Below are positions 49,771 to 58,129 of a stretch of 64,000 nucleotides of DNA, piece by piece. Made by a program: the position numbers and the translations under genes. How positions within the stretch are numbered: position 1 is the stretch's first letter; each line of letters begins with the position of its first letter. Source of the DNA: Ilyomonas sp965277535 (GTDB lineage Bacteria; Bacteroidota; Bacteroidia; Chitinophagales; Chitinophagaceae); NCBI GenBank assembly GCA_965277535.1, contig OZ255825.1, forward strand, positions 620,001-684,000, written 5' to 3'. The notes under the pieces are model-generated. The model was not told the DNA's origin and made no database searches. It was given only the letters and a program-made list of their open reading frames with translations.

Positions 49771-49964
49771 ACAAAATACTGTTTTATGTTACCGGCTTTT
49801 GTAACTCCGGTTGAACATCGTTGCGCCTGCCGGTAGGCAGGTCGCACTCTTGTACGTTCAGAAATGAATTGAACAGTTAAGCGAGTGCTAATGTCAACCG
49901 CTAAGACGCAAAGACGCTAAGCAATCAGGCAAAACCAAACTTCTCGTCTCCGCGTCTTGGCAGT
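49771..49964 (+). repeat. Dispersed intergenic repeat, copy B, with hairpin tail
   Basis: It begins ACAAAATACTGTTTTATG, then GTAACTCCGGTTG, and CATCGTTGCG is interrupted by a 16-base palindrome CCTGCCGGTAGGCAGG (49826-49841). TCGCACTCTTGTACGTTCAG follows. After GCGAGTGCTAATGTC a hairpin tail pairs AACCGCTAAGACGC (49896) with the arm ending at 49964. It lies before the DAACS gene. Confidence 0.8.
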
Positions 49965-49980
49965 AAAAAAAATCATCAAC

Positions 49981-51213
49981 ATGAATAATAAACTTACGCT
50001 TTACATAATCATCGCGATGGTTCTTGGTGTTGCGTTGGGCTATGTTATTTTTTTAACTGCTTCGCCTGCCGCAGCGCAAAGCATTTCCAACAATTTAAAA
50101 CTGCTCACTAAAATATTTCTCAACCTTGTGCAAATGATTATTGCACCGCTTGTGTTTAGTACGCTGGTGGTTGGCATTGCAAAGTTGGGCGATATAAAAA
50201 CGGTGGGCCGCATCGGTGGCAAAGCCTTGCTGTGGTTTGTTTCTGCCTCACTGGTAAGCTTGTTATTAGGTTTGTTTTTGGTCAATATTTCTAAGCCCGG
50301 CGCAGGCATTCATTTAACCAATGCCGATGCAAGCGAAGCCGCCGGTTTGGTTGGCAACACACAAAGCTTTACACTTTCTAATTTCATTGATCATGTGTTT
50401 CCAAAATCAGTTTTAGATGCAATGGCAGGCAACCAGATTCTGCAAATTGTGGTGTTCTCCATCTTCTTTGGCATCGCAACAGCAGCCATTGGCGAGCGGG
50501 GAAAAATTGTAATCAAAGCACTGGATGCAGTGGCGCATGTAATTTTAAAAATGGTGAACTATGTAATGAACTTTGCGCCGCTTGGCGTGTTGGGTGCCAT
50601 CGCTGCTGTGGTTGCCACAAAAGGGCTTTCTATCTTTTTGTTTTACGGTAAATATTTTTTGTTTTTTGTGATGGGCATTCTGTTGCTGTGGATTGTTCTA
50701 ATTGCAGTGGGTTATCTTATTTTACAACGAAGAACAACAGTATTGTTACGTCACATCACACAACCGCTTGTGATTGCGTTCAGTACTACCAGCAGCGAAG
50801 CCGTGTTTCCAAAATTAACCGAAGAACTAGAGCGGTTCGGCTGCAACAACAGCATTGTTTCGTTTGTGCTGCCGCTCGGTTATTCGTTTAATTTAGATGG
50901 CAGCATGATGTACATGACCTTTGCCTCGCTTGCCATTGCACAGGCGTATCATGTGCCGCTCGATATGGGTACGCAGCTTACCATGCTGCTGGTTTTAATG
51001 CTCACCAGCAAAGGCATTGCGGGCGTTCCCCGCGCTTCGTTAATTGTGGTAGCAGCAACCTGCGCTATGTTTAAAATACCAGTTGAAGGAATTGCTTTAA
51101 TATTGCCGATAGATCATTTTTGCGATATGTTTCGCACCGCAACCAATGTGCTCGGAAATGCTCTGGCAACAAGTGTTGTGAGCAAGTGGGAAGGCAAGTT
51201 GGAGAATGCGTAA
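49981..51213 (+). CDS. Dicarboxylate/amino acid:cation symporter (DAACS)
   Basis: A 410-residue protein of the GltP/DctA family, with eight TM helices plus two hairpins. ATG 49981 follows a copy of the repeat hairpin and is preferred to an in-frame TTG 24 bases earlier. Hairpin motif FSTTSSEAVFPKLTEEL (serine-rich HP1) and the NLDGSMMYM TM7 motif, then GIAGVPRASL (HP2), are all present. It imports C4-dicarboxylates, glutamate or aspartate with cations. Substrate is not determined. Confidence 0.93.
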   Translation: MNNKLTLYIIIAMVLGVALGYVIFLTASPAAAQSISNNLKLLTKIFLNLVQMIIAPLVFSTLVVGIAKLGDIKTVGRIGGKALLWFVSASLVSLLLGLFLVNISKPGAGIHLTNADASEAAGLVGNTQSFTLSNFIDHVFPKSVLDAMAGNQILQIVVFSIFFGIATAAIGERGKIVIKALDAVAHVILKMVNYVMNFAPLGVLGAIAAVVATKGLSIFLFYGKYFLFFVMGILLLWIVLIAVGYLILQRRTTVLLRHITQPLVIAFSTTSSEAVFPKLTEELERFGCNNSIVSFVLPLGYSFNLDGSMMYMTFASLAIAQAYHVPLDMGTQLTMLLVLMLTSKGIAGVPRASLIVVAATCAMFKIPVEGIALILPIDHFCDMFRTATNVLGNALATSVVSKWEGKLENA

Positions 51214-51215
51214 TT

Positions 51216-51461
51216 TTGAAAGAAATTGTTATTAAGTTTGAAAGAATTTTTGTCAGCCCCACAATTATGATGGGCAAACCTTGCGTAAAGGGAACAAGAA
51301 TTACAGTGGAATTAATTTTAAAAAAATTAGGTGAAGGTTACTCGTATGATGAGTTGTTAATTGCTTATCCAAGATTAACCATAGAAGATATTCACGAAGT
51401 TCTTACTTATACTTATGCAATATTAACCAATGAAAAGGTGATAGAAGCCATAGCAGTATGA
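51216..51461 (+). CDS. DUF433 antitoxin
   Basis: An 81-residue protein with the DUF433 (VapB-like) pattern: SPTIMMGKPCVKGTRITVELILKKLGEG, then YDELLIAYPRLTIEDIHEVLTY. The start used is TTG 51216 just after the DAACS stop, because the extension upstream is unrelated sequence overlapping that gene. It overlaps the next gene by four bases (ATGA). Usually paired with DUF5615 toxins. Confidence 0.85.
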   Translation: MKEIVIKFERIFVSPTIMMGKPCVKGTRITVELILKKLGEGYSYDELLIAYPRLTIEDIHEVLTYTYAILTNEKVIEAIAV

Positions 51462-51649
51462 GAATAATTGTAGATGAAAGCGTAGATTTTCATTTTGTCA
51501 GGTTGCTAAGATTGCTTTTGTTTTCTGTAATGTCAATTGCAGAGGATTTTGGCGACCTGGTTTTTTATAAACAGCTTAAAGTTTATGCAGTTATTCTATT
51601 ACGATACGATAAAGCAGAAAAACATTTTATTGAGGAAAAATTGACATAG
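51458..51649 (+). pseudogene. Internally deleted DUF5615 PIN-like toxin
   Basis: Only 63 residues, compared with about 110-120 in the family. The start MRIIVDESVDFHFVRLLR matches the family N-terminus with the first conserved Asp. The end DFGDLVFYKQLKVYAVILLR matches the middle region after the ITEDKDFG motif. The roughly 30 residues usually between them are missing at SIAE, and the C-terminal tail is cut after IEEKLT. The frame is kept, so a short protein would be made, but the metal site is incomplete and nuclease activity is unlikely. Confidence 0.65.
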
Positions 51650-51774
51650 CTTTTAATAAATTATTCATCAGAATTAGATAACTCATTTACTGTAATTACG
51701 TTCAATAAAATTAGAATAAGAAAGTTGTCTTTTGAATAAGATAACTTTTGCCTTTTTAGAATAATAAATTTAGT

Positions 51775-52419
51775 ATGCTCAACAACTTAATAGAATGGAT
51801 TATTGACCACGGTGGCTTGTATGCGTTGCTTTTTATTGTGTTTGCCGAAACAGGCTTGCTGGTAGGCTTCTTTCTTCCCGGCGATACACTCCTGTTTGCT
51901 GCCGGTATTTATGTAGCGAAATTATCGGAGAGCTTTTACAATGTTCATTACAGCGTTATCATCCTGCTTGTTATTATCGCTTCGGTGCTTGGAAATATGG
52001 CTGGCTATTGGTTTGGCAACAAAACCGGGCATCTTTTATACCATCGGAAAGACACTTTCTTTTTTAAGAAAAAGTATCTTTTGCAGGCGCACGATTTTTA
52101 TGTGAGATACGGTAAAACAACGGTGTTCGCTGCGAAGTTTTTACCCATCGTTCGCACATTTGCACCCATCATTGCAGGCATTGTAAAAATGCAGAAAACT
52201 ACATTTACGTTTTATAATATTGTGGGAAGTGTTATATGGGTTTCGTCAATGATTTTAGGCGGCCATTATTTAGAAAGATGGGTACAGGCCAGATTTGGTT
52301 TTAGCCTTAAAGAACACATTGAAGTGATTGCTATCAGCATCATTTTAATTACCACACTGCCTGTTCTTTTCAAATTGTTTTTTGGCAAGAAAAAAACAGT
52401 GGCGCAATCAGAAATATAA
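51775..52419 (+). CDS. DedA-family membrane protein
   Basis: A 214-residue protein with about five hydrophobic segments. The DedA pattern includes FAETGLLVGFFLPGDTLLFAAG near residue 25, then GNMAGYWFGNKTGH and the helix FYVRYGKTTVFAAKFLPIVRTFAPIIAG. The conserved acidic and arginine residues are kept (Glu, Asp in ET and PGD; Arg in PIVR). DedA proteins recycle undecaprenyl phosphate and other lipid carriers and need the proton motive force. The MFS gene follows 34 bases downstream. Confidence 0.93.
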   Translation: MLNNLIEWIIDHGGLYALLFIVFAETGLLVGFFLPGDTLLFAAGIYVAKLSESFYNVHYSVIILLVIIASVLGNMAGYWFGNKTGHLLYHRKDTFFFKKKYLLQAHDFYVRYGKTTVFAAKFLPIVRTFAPIIAGIVKMQKTTFTFYNIVGSVIWVSSMILGGHYLERWVQARFGFSLKEHIEVIAISIILITTLPVLFKLFFGKKKTVAQSEI

Positions 52420-52453
52420 TTTGCCATCCTTTTTATTTTATCCATTTTTATAC

Positions 52454-53734
52454 ATGATAGCCGCCATCAAAACCAACAAGCAAAGCTTACTTACCATACC
52501 GTTGCTGGTAGCCGCGTTGGGCTACTTTGTTGACATTTACGACTTGCTTCTTTTCAGCATTATCCGTGTTCCCAGTCTTAAAAATTTAGGCCTTACCGAT
52601 GCACAAATGTTAGTAGCCGGCGAGCACATCATTAGTGTACAAATGATAGGCTTGCTGCTGGGCGGATTGTTCTGGGGAATTGTTGGCGACAAGCGTGGCA
52701 GGCTAAGCGTTTTGTTTGGTTCAATCCTGCTCTATTCATTGGCCAACATTGCCAACGGTTTTGTACACACGGTTGATCAATATGCATGGGTTCGCTTTCT
52801 TGCCGGTTTGGGCTTAGCGGGCGAATTGGGCGCGGGCATTACGCTGGTATCAGAAATTGTGTCGAAAGAAAAGCGGGGCATTGCCACATCTTTTGTTGCC
52901 GGCATTGGTTTGCTGGGCGCCATTGCTGCGTTTATAGTAAAACAAGCATTTATAAAAGGGGACAACAGCGGCTGGCAAACCTGCTATTTTATTGGCGGCG
53001 CATTAGGCATTGTATTGTTGCTGCTTCGCATTTCGGTGTTTGAATCAGGCATGTTTCAGCAAATCAAAAAGGCAGATGTAAAACGAGGCAACTTCTTCAT
53101 GCTCATCAATAAAGGCGAGCGTTTGAAGCGTTACCTGTTAAGCATTTTAATTGGCTTTCCTTCCTGGTATGTAATTGGTGTGCTGGTTACGTTTTCAAAA
53201 GAGTTTGGCAAAGCTATGCACATGCTGCAACCTATTGATTCGGGCAAAGCCGTAATGTATGCGTATGCCGGTTTATCGGTTGGTGATATTGCCATTGGAT
53301 TCGTAAGTCAGTATTTAAAAAGTCGCAAAAAAGCATTGTACATCTGGTACACGCTCAATGCCATTGTTATTTTTTTGTTCTTTACCATTCCTTATCATTC
53401 CTCTGCACAAACCATGTACTGGTTATGTGCCGCATTGGGTATCAGCAATGGCTATTGGGCAATTTTTGTAACCATCGGTGCTGAACAGTTTGGAACCAAT
53501 TTACGAGCCACCGCTGCTACCACCATTCCTAATTTTGTAAGAGGTTTACTGCCATTAATTATTCTCTTGTTCCAAGCATTGCGAAGCGGTTTATCGCACC
53601 AGGGTTTACCGGCAGATAACAGCTACATAACCGGCGCATGGATCACCGGAATTATTGTAATTATACCTGGTTTTCTCGCTGCTTTTGCATTAAAAGAAAC
53701 ATTTGGAAGAGATTTGAATTTTGTAGAAGAATAA
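52454..53734 (+). CDS. MFS transporter
   Basis: A 426-residue protein with 12 TM segments. ATG 52454 avoids overlap with the DedA gene. VDIYDLLLFSIIRVPSL near TM1, the motif A loop GIVGDKRGRLSVLF, and motif RFLAGLGLAGELGAGITLVSEI are typical of sugar/organic acid transporters. Substrate unknown; the sequence resembles other Bacteroidota MFS genes of the SHS/ACS type. It might share a transcript with the DedA gene. Confidence 0.88.
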   Translation: MIAAIKTNKQSLLTIPLLVAALGYFVDIYDLLLFSIIRVPSLKNLGLTDAQMLVAGEHIISVQMIGLLLGGLFWGIVGDKRGRLSVLFGSILLYSLANIANGFVHTVDQYAWVRFLAGLGLAGELGAGITLVSEIVSKEKRGIATSFVAGIGLLGAIAAFIVKQAFIKGDNSGWQTCYFIGGALGIVLLLLRISVFESGMFQQIKKADVKRGNFFMLINKGERLKRYLLSILIGFPSWYVIGVLVTFSKEFGKAMHMLQPIDSGKAVMYAYAGLSVGDIAIGFVSQYLKSRKKALYIWYTLNAIVIFLFFTIPYHSSAQTMYWLCAALGISNGYWAIFVTIGAEQFGTNLRATAATTIPNFVRGLLPLIILLFQALRSGLSHQGLPADNSYITGAWITGIIVIIPGFLAAFALKETFGRDLNFVEE

Positions 53735-53780
53735 ACAGGAACATTCTTTCCATCTACCAAAATCTTCTGTACTTCGCAAT

Positions 53781-54809
53781 ATGAAGTTGTTGATTGTTCG
53801 CTTTTCTTCCATTGGTGATATTGTACTTACCACGCCGGTTGTGCGCTGCGCGAAGCAACAATTGAACGCCGAAATTCATTACTTAACTAAACCTGCCTAT
53901 CACTCCATCGTATCATCAAACCCATACATTGATGCTGTTCATTTGTTGGAGAATGATTGGGATGGAATGATAAAAAAGCTGCAAAAACAAAACTTCGATT
54001 ACATTATTGATTTGCATCACAATCTACGCACGTTGCGCCTGAAGCGAAGCTTGAAAAGTGTAAAAAGTTTTTCGTTTCAAAAACTCAATTTTCAAAAATG
54101 GCTACTTACAGCATTTAAAATAAATGTGCTGCCAAAGCAACATATTGTTGACAGATATGTAGCCGCTTTACAACTTTTACATGTAACAAATGATGGCAAA
54201 GGCCTTGATTATTTCATACCCGAAAATGAGGGAGTGAAACCAGAGCAAATCCCGCTGAGTCATTGCGCTGGCTATATTGCAATTGTAATTGGCGCAACGT
54301 ATAAAACCAAAAAGTTACCCATACATAAACTAAAAGATTTATGCAATCGCATTGATTACCCAATTGTATTATTGGGTGGAAAAGAAGACGAGGAAAATGG
54401 TGATGAAATTGCTCAAATCAACGACATTAAAATCTTAAACGCCTGCGGTAAATTCAGTTTGAATGAAAGCGCCGATTTAGTGCGCAAATCCAAACTTGTT
54501 ATTACGCACGATACCGGTTTAATGCACATTGCGGCTGCGTTTCAAAAGCCCATTATTTCTGTTTGGGGCAACACGGTTCCGCAGTTTGGCATGTCGCCTT
54601 ATTATGGTGATGCAACAGCGTTTTCATTATCCCAAAAATGGGCAAAAACAAACCCATCGTTCATGGCAGAAGTAAAGCCTTTGTATTGCCGCCCATGCAG
54701 CAAAATTGGTTATCGCAAATGTCCGTTGGGGCATTTTAAATGTATGGAAAACCAAGACATATCATCCATTAAAAGAGAAGTTATTAAAATGCTGTATGCC
54801 TCATCCTGA
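53781..54809 (+). CDS. Glycosyltransferase family 9 (heptosyltransferase-like)
   Basis: A 342-residue protein of the GT-B fold. The start LLIVRFSSIGDIVLTTPVVR is the GT9 hallmark. THDTGLMHIAAAFQKPIISVWGNT carries the ADP-sugar binding motif. A Cys-rich end (RPCSKIGYRKCPLGHFKCM) is common in Bacteroidota members. It likely transfers a sugar to the lipid A core or another envelope glycan; donor and acceptor are not shown by the sequence. Confidence 0.9.
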   Translation: MKLLIVRFSSIGDIVLTTPVVRCAKQQLNAEIHYLTKPAYHSIVSSNPYIDAVHLLENDWDGMIKKLQKQNFDYIIDLHHNLRTLRLKRSLKSVKSFSFQKLNFQKWLLTAFKINVLPKQHIVDRYVAALQLLHVTNDGKGLDYFIPENEGVKPEQIPLSHCAGYIAIVIGATYKTKKLPIHKLKDLCNRIDYPIVLLGGKEDEENGDEIAQINDIKILNACGKFSLNESADLVRKSKLVITHDTGLMHIAAAFQKPIISVWGNTVPQFGMSPYYGDATAFSLSQKWAKTNPSFMAEVKPLYCRPCSKIGYRKCPLGHFKCMENQDISSIKREVIKMLYASS

Positions 54810-54866
54810 TTGTCTTTCAAGGCTTGGTCTTTTTTTTAATGCTTTTTTTAATTGATTGGTATTGCT

Positions 54867-54901
54867 AAACGCTGACAGGGTTTTGAACCCTGTCAGCGTT
54901 T
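54867..54901. terminator. Terminator-like hairpin after the GT9 gene
   Basis: A 16-bp perfect stem: AAACGCTGACAGGGTT (54867-54882), loop TTG, AACCCTGTCAGCGTTT (54886-54901). It shares the CTGNCAGG core with the hairpins at 10889 and 38419. Confidence 0.8.
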
Positions 54902-54963
54902 AAACATGAAACTTGCAGCTTGAAACTTATATCTTGCGGCTTACATTTTTTACAAAAAAAATC

Positions 54964-55629
54964 ATGCACTTAGCACCGTACATTGACCACACGATTTTAA
55001 AACCGACTACAACAGTTGCCGATATTGAAAAGCTTTGCAACGAAGCCATCCGGTTTCATTTTGTCGCCGTTTGTGTACCTCCGCCATTTGTAAAAAAGGC
55101 AAAGGAAATAACGGCAAAAACAAACATAAAAACAGCAACCGTTATCGGGTTTCCATTTGGTTATTCGGCGGTAGAAGCAAAGATTGCAGAAGTGCTGCTG
55201 ACAATGGTTGACGGAGTGGATGAACTGGATGTTGTTATCAATCTGATTGCGTTAAAAAATGGAGATTGGGAATATCTGGCAAATGAAATCAATCATTTAA
55301 TGCCGATTATTAAACAACAAAATAAAGTGGTAAAAATCATCATTGAAAGTGGTGTGTTGAGTAATGATGAAATTATCAAATGCTGTGAGTTGTATGGAGC
55401 TGCCGGGATCGATTTTTTAAAAACATCAACTGGCTATGCTGAAAGAAGCGCAACAGTTGAAGCAGTAACATTGATGCGAAAACATTTACCTGCAGATGTG
55501 CAAATTAAAGCTTCGGGCGGCATCCGCACTTATGAATTTGCGAAGCAGTTGATTGATGCAGGAGCTACACGGCTGGGTTGCAGTGCAAGCGTTGCTATTG
55601 TGCAAGGCGAACCATCAAATGGTAATTAA
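54964..55629 (+). CDS. deoC: Deoxyribose-phosphate aldolase
   Basis: A 221-residue class I aldolase that splits deoxyribose 5-phosphate to glyceraldehyde 3-phosphate and acetaldehyde. Start ATG 54964 gives APYIDHTILKPTTT. The Schiff-base Lys is in FLKTSTGY; the second essential Lys is in IKASGGIRT; the conserved Asp is in VDELDVVINL. Full length for the family. A hairpin precedes it, separating it from the GT9 gene. A single gene, used for catabolism of nucleosides. Confidence 0.96.
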   Translation: MHLAPYIDHTILKPTTTVADIEKLCNEAIRFHFVAVCVPPPFVKKAKEITAKTNIKTATVIGFPFGYSAVEAKIAEVLLTMVDGVDELDVVINLIALKNGDWEYLANEINHLMPIIKQQNKVVKIIIESGVLSNDEIIKCCELYGAAGIDFLKTSTGYAERSATVEAVTLMRKHLPADVQIKASGGIRTYEFAKQLIDAGATRLGCSASVAIVQGEPSNGN

Positions 55630-55765
55630 CTGAAAGCAAGTCAATATCATTGACTGGTGCAGTTTGAAAGGGCGTTTGGTGCTGCCATCACTATTTATCA
55701 TTTTCATTCATACTTATGACTCACCGTTTGCTTTTACCTTTGCAAAAATGTTTATTTATCAGCCA

Positions 55766-56197
55766 ATGAAAACAACACTTTCTTTACTTTGTTTTTGTTG
55801 CATTTTCATCGCTCATTCGCAAAGCGGCGACACCATTATCGTTCGCAAAGATGGCAGGTTGGATTTGCTCACAACCATTCAGGCAAAGCTGAACAAAAAA
55901 GCGGCGCGTATGACGTACAATGGTTTGTATCACGGCTACCGCTTACAATTGTTGAGCACGCAAAGCCGCGAACAGGCTTTTGATTTAAAAGCAAAATTGT
56001 TGCAGCGTTTCCCCGATCAAAAAGCTTATACCATTTACCAATCGCCTTATTTTAAAGTGAGATTTGGAAACTTTATTGACAGAAGCGAAGCCGAACGATA
56101 CAAGCGCATTTTAACTTCCATGTATCCGCAAATTATTTATGTGATCAATGATAACATTGAGTACACACCAAAAGATGACGACATCACTTCCGATTAA
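55766..56197 (+). CDS. Secreted SPOR-domain protein
   Basis: A 143-residue protein. ATG 55766 gives a signal peptide (KTTLSLLCFCCIFIAHSQ). The C-terminal part (YRLQLLSTQSREQAFDLKAKLLQRFP, YFKVRFGNFIDRSEAERYKRIL) is a SPOR domain, which binds denuded peptidoglycan glycan strands. Likely periplasmic, perhaps linked to division or cell wall turnover. The M20 gene follows four bases after. Confidence 0.88.
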   Translation: MKTTLSLLCFCCIFIAHSQSGDTIIVRKDGRLDLLTTIQAKLNKKAARMTYNGLYHGYRLQLLSTQSREQAFDLKAKLLQRFPDQKAYTIYQSPYFKVRFGNFIDRSEAERYKRILTSMYPQIIYVINDNIEYTPKDDDITSD

Positions 56198-56200
56198 TGT

Positions 56201-57400
56201 ATGCTAAAACAAACCATTCAACAGTTAGCGCATCAATACAAAGACGAGTTTATACAAATTCGAAGACATCTTCATGCCAATCCTGAACTGAGTTACCACG
56301 AATACAATACCTCTCAATTCATTAAAGAAAAATTAGCGCAATGGAACATTCCGTTTACTGAAATGGCAACAACCGGAGTGGTGGCTTTGATTAAAGGAAC
56401 CAATTCAGAAAGCCGCGTCATTGCTTTGCGTGCAGATATGGATGCGCTGCCCATTAACGAACAAAATGAAGTGGATTATAAATCGAAAAGCGAAGGTGTA
56501 ATGCACGCTTGCGGGCACGATGTTCACACCACTTGTTTATTGGGTGCTGCACAAATTTTGAATGAAACCAAAGATCAATGGCAAGGAACGGTGAAGCTGA
56601 TTTTTCAGCCCGGTGAAGAAAGAAATCCCGGTGGCGCCAGCATCATGATAAAAGAAGGTGTACTTCAAAACCCAACGCCACAGGGCATTGTAGGCTTGCA
56701 TGTGCATCCGGGTTTGCCGGTTGGCAAACTGAGCTTCCGCAAAGGCAGGGTAATGGCAAGTGCCGACGAAATTTTCATTACCATTAAAAGTGCAGGCGGT
56801 CATGCAGCCGCACCGCATCTTACCGCCGATACCATTTTAATTGCATCGCATATTATTGTTTCGTTGCAGCAAATCATCAGCCGCAACAACAATCCCACTT
56901 CGCCTTCGGTGCTTTCCATTTGCTCCATTCAGGGCGGTTACACAACCAATGTTATTCCAAGTGAAGTAAAGCTGATGGGAACGTTTCGGGCGATGGATGA
57001 AGCGTGGCGAAAGAAAGCCCACGGGCTGATTACAAAACAAGTAAAAGGCATTGCTGAAGCAATGGGCGCTGAAGCCGATGTGTTGATTGATGTTGGTTAT
57101 CCAACTGTTGACAACGATCCCGTATTCACGGAAGAAGCATGGCAATTGGCACAGGAATTTGTACCGGCAGAAGATGTTTTGGAAACTGAGTTGCGCATGG
57201 GCGCTGAAGATTTTGGTTACTATACGCAACACATTCCGGGTTGTTTTTTTCGGTTGGGTGTACGCAACGAAGAAGCGGGCATTATTCACAATGTTCATAC
57301 GCCTTTTTTTAATATTGATGAACGAGCCATCGAAATGGGTATGGGCATGATGGCCTGGCTTGGCGTAAGTTTACTAAGTAACAACCGAATATCTTATTAA
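56201..57400 (+). CDS. M20-family amidohydrolase / peptidase
   Basis: A 399-residue metalloenzyme. The N-terminal IRRHLHANPELSYHEYNTS is characteristic of the amino-acyl hydrolase subgroup (IAA-aminoacid hydrolase, N-acetyl-amino-acid deacetylase). The metal site MHACGHDVHTT, then FQPGEERNPGGA, GLHVHPG and the late MGAEDFGYYTQHIPG are all present. It removes N-acyl groups from amino acids or peptides. The exact substrate is unknown. Its SPOR neighbour overlaps closely, possibly co-transcribed. Confidence 0.92.
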   Translation: MLKQTIQQLAHQYKDEFIQIRRHLHANPELSYHEYNTSQFIKEKLAQWNIPFTEMATTGVVALIKGTNSESRVIALRADMDALPINEQNEVDYKSKSEGVMHACGHDVHTTCLLGAAQILNETKDQWQGTVKLIFQPGEERNPGGASIMIKEGVLQNPTPQGIVGLHVHPGLPVGKLSFRKGRVMASADEIFITIKSAGGHAAAPHLTADTILIASHIIVSLQQIISRNNNPTSPSVLSICSIQGGYTTNVIPSEVKLMGTFRAMDEAWRKKAHGLITKQVKGIAEAMGAEADVLIDVGYPTVDNDPVFTEEAWQLAQEFVPAEDVLETELRMGAEDFGYYTQHIPGCFFRLGVRNEEAGIIHNVHTPFFNIDERAIEMGMGMMAWLGVSLLSNNRISY

Positions 57401-57464
57401 TTTTCAACGTTGTATTTCATAAATGTCTATTTTCGTTTAGCAGAGCCTTTTTCTGCACAACTGC

Positions 57465-57836
57465 ATGAAAACAGATATTAAAAAGAAAGTGCTCATCTGT
57501 GATGACGATGCTGACATACTTTTTATTTGCAGCTATATTTTTGAAAAGCAAGGGATTGAGGTAATCACCCGAACCCACTGCAACGATATTGTTGAAACTG
57601 TAAAAAACATTCAGCCCGATTTGATTTTAATGGACAATTGGATACCCGATAGCGGTGGTATTGTGGCATCGCGCACCATTAAGGAAAACATGGATTGCAA
57701 CCACATTCCCATCATTTATTTTTCTGCCAATAACGACATCCAGTCGCTTGCAAAAGAAGCCAAAGCCGATGCTTTTCTTGCCAAACCTTTTGACCTTGAA
57801 GAGCTGAAAAAAATTACCACCAGCCTGATGGATTAA
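57465..57836 (+). CDS. Stand-alone response regulator receiver
   Basis: A 123-residue receiver domain with no output domain. Acidic pocket Asp13, Asp14 in ICDDDAD; phospho-acceptor Asp57 in LILMDNW; switch Ser87 in YFSANN; Lys107 in LAKPFD. All key residues are present, so phosphorylation is likely. No kinase is adjacent. Such CheY-like single-domain proteins are common in Bacteroidota. Confidence 0.93.
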   Translation: MKTDIKKKVLICDDDADILFICSYIFEKQGIEVITRTHCNDIVETVKNIQPDLILMDNWIPDSGGIVASRTIKENMDCNHIPIIYFSANNDIQSLAKEAKADAFLAKPFDLEELKKITTSLMD

Positions 57837-57842
57837 GCCCGT

Positions 57843-57963
57843 TTTTGTTTTTGCAGTAAAAACAAAAGCTGTGTTCTTATTAACCCAATTCTTAGTAGTA
57901 TCACATTTGAAAACATAATGTATCGTCATTCTGCCCTAACAGTATTGTCGGGGCGGAATGACG
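57843..57963. repeat. Two hairpins after the response regulator
   Basis: First: TTTTGTTTTT (57843-57852) with AAAAACAAAA (57858-57867), a perfect 10-bp stem. Second: CGTCATTCTGCCC (57924-57936) with the arm 57951-57963, 13 bp with one G-U. They separate the response regulator from repeat copy C. Confidence 0.6.
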
Positions 57964-57984
57964 CACGCAACTTGCCCGATTCTT

Positions 57985-58062
57985 TTCAGAACGTACAAGT
58001 GTGCGACGCAAGAGGTGATCAACAAGAGTTACTACAGCCCGGTACATAAAACTGTATTTTGT
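57985..58062 (-). repeat. Dispersed intergenic repeat, copy C
   Basis: On the minus strand it begins ACAAAATACAGTTTTATG (58062-58045), then GTACCGGGC and CTCTTGTTGA, then TTGCGTCGCACACTTGTACG and TTCTGAA. It has no hairpin tail like those of A and B. Confidence 0.8.
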
Positions 58063-58129
58063 ATTCTTTGTTTTTGCCTAAATTTTAGGCACTCTCTCCA
58101 TCAACTGCGTGTAATCTACTGTAAACCAT

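Noticed and set aside
57465..57836. Part of a full two-component system
   Set aside because: No histidine kinase or output domain is next to the receiver gene.
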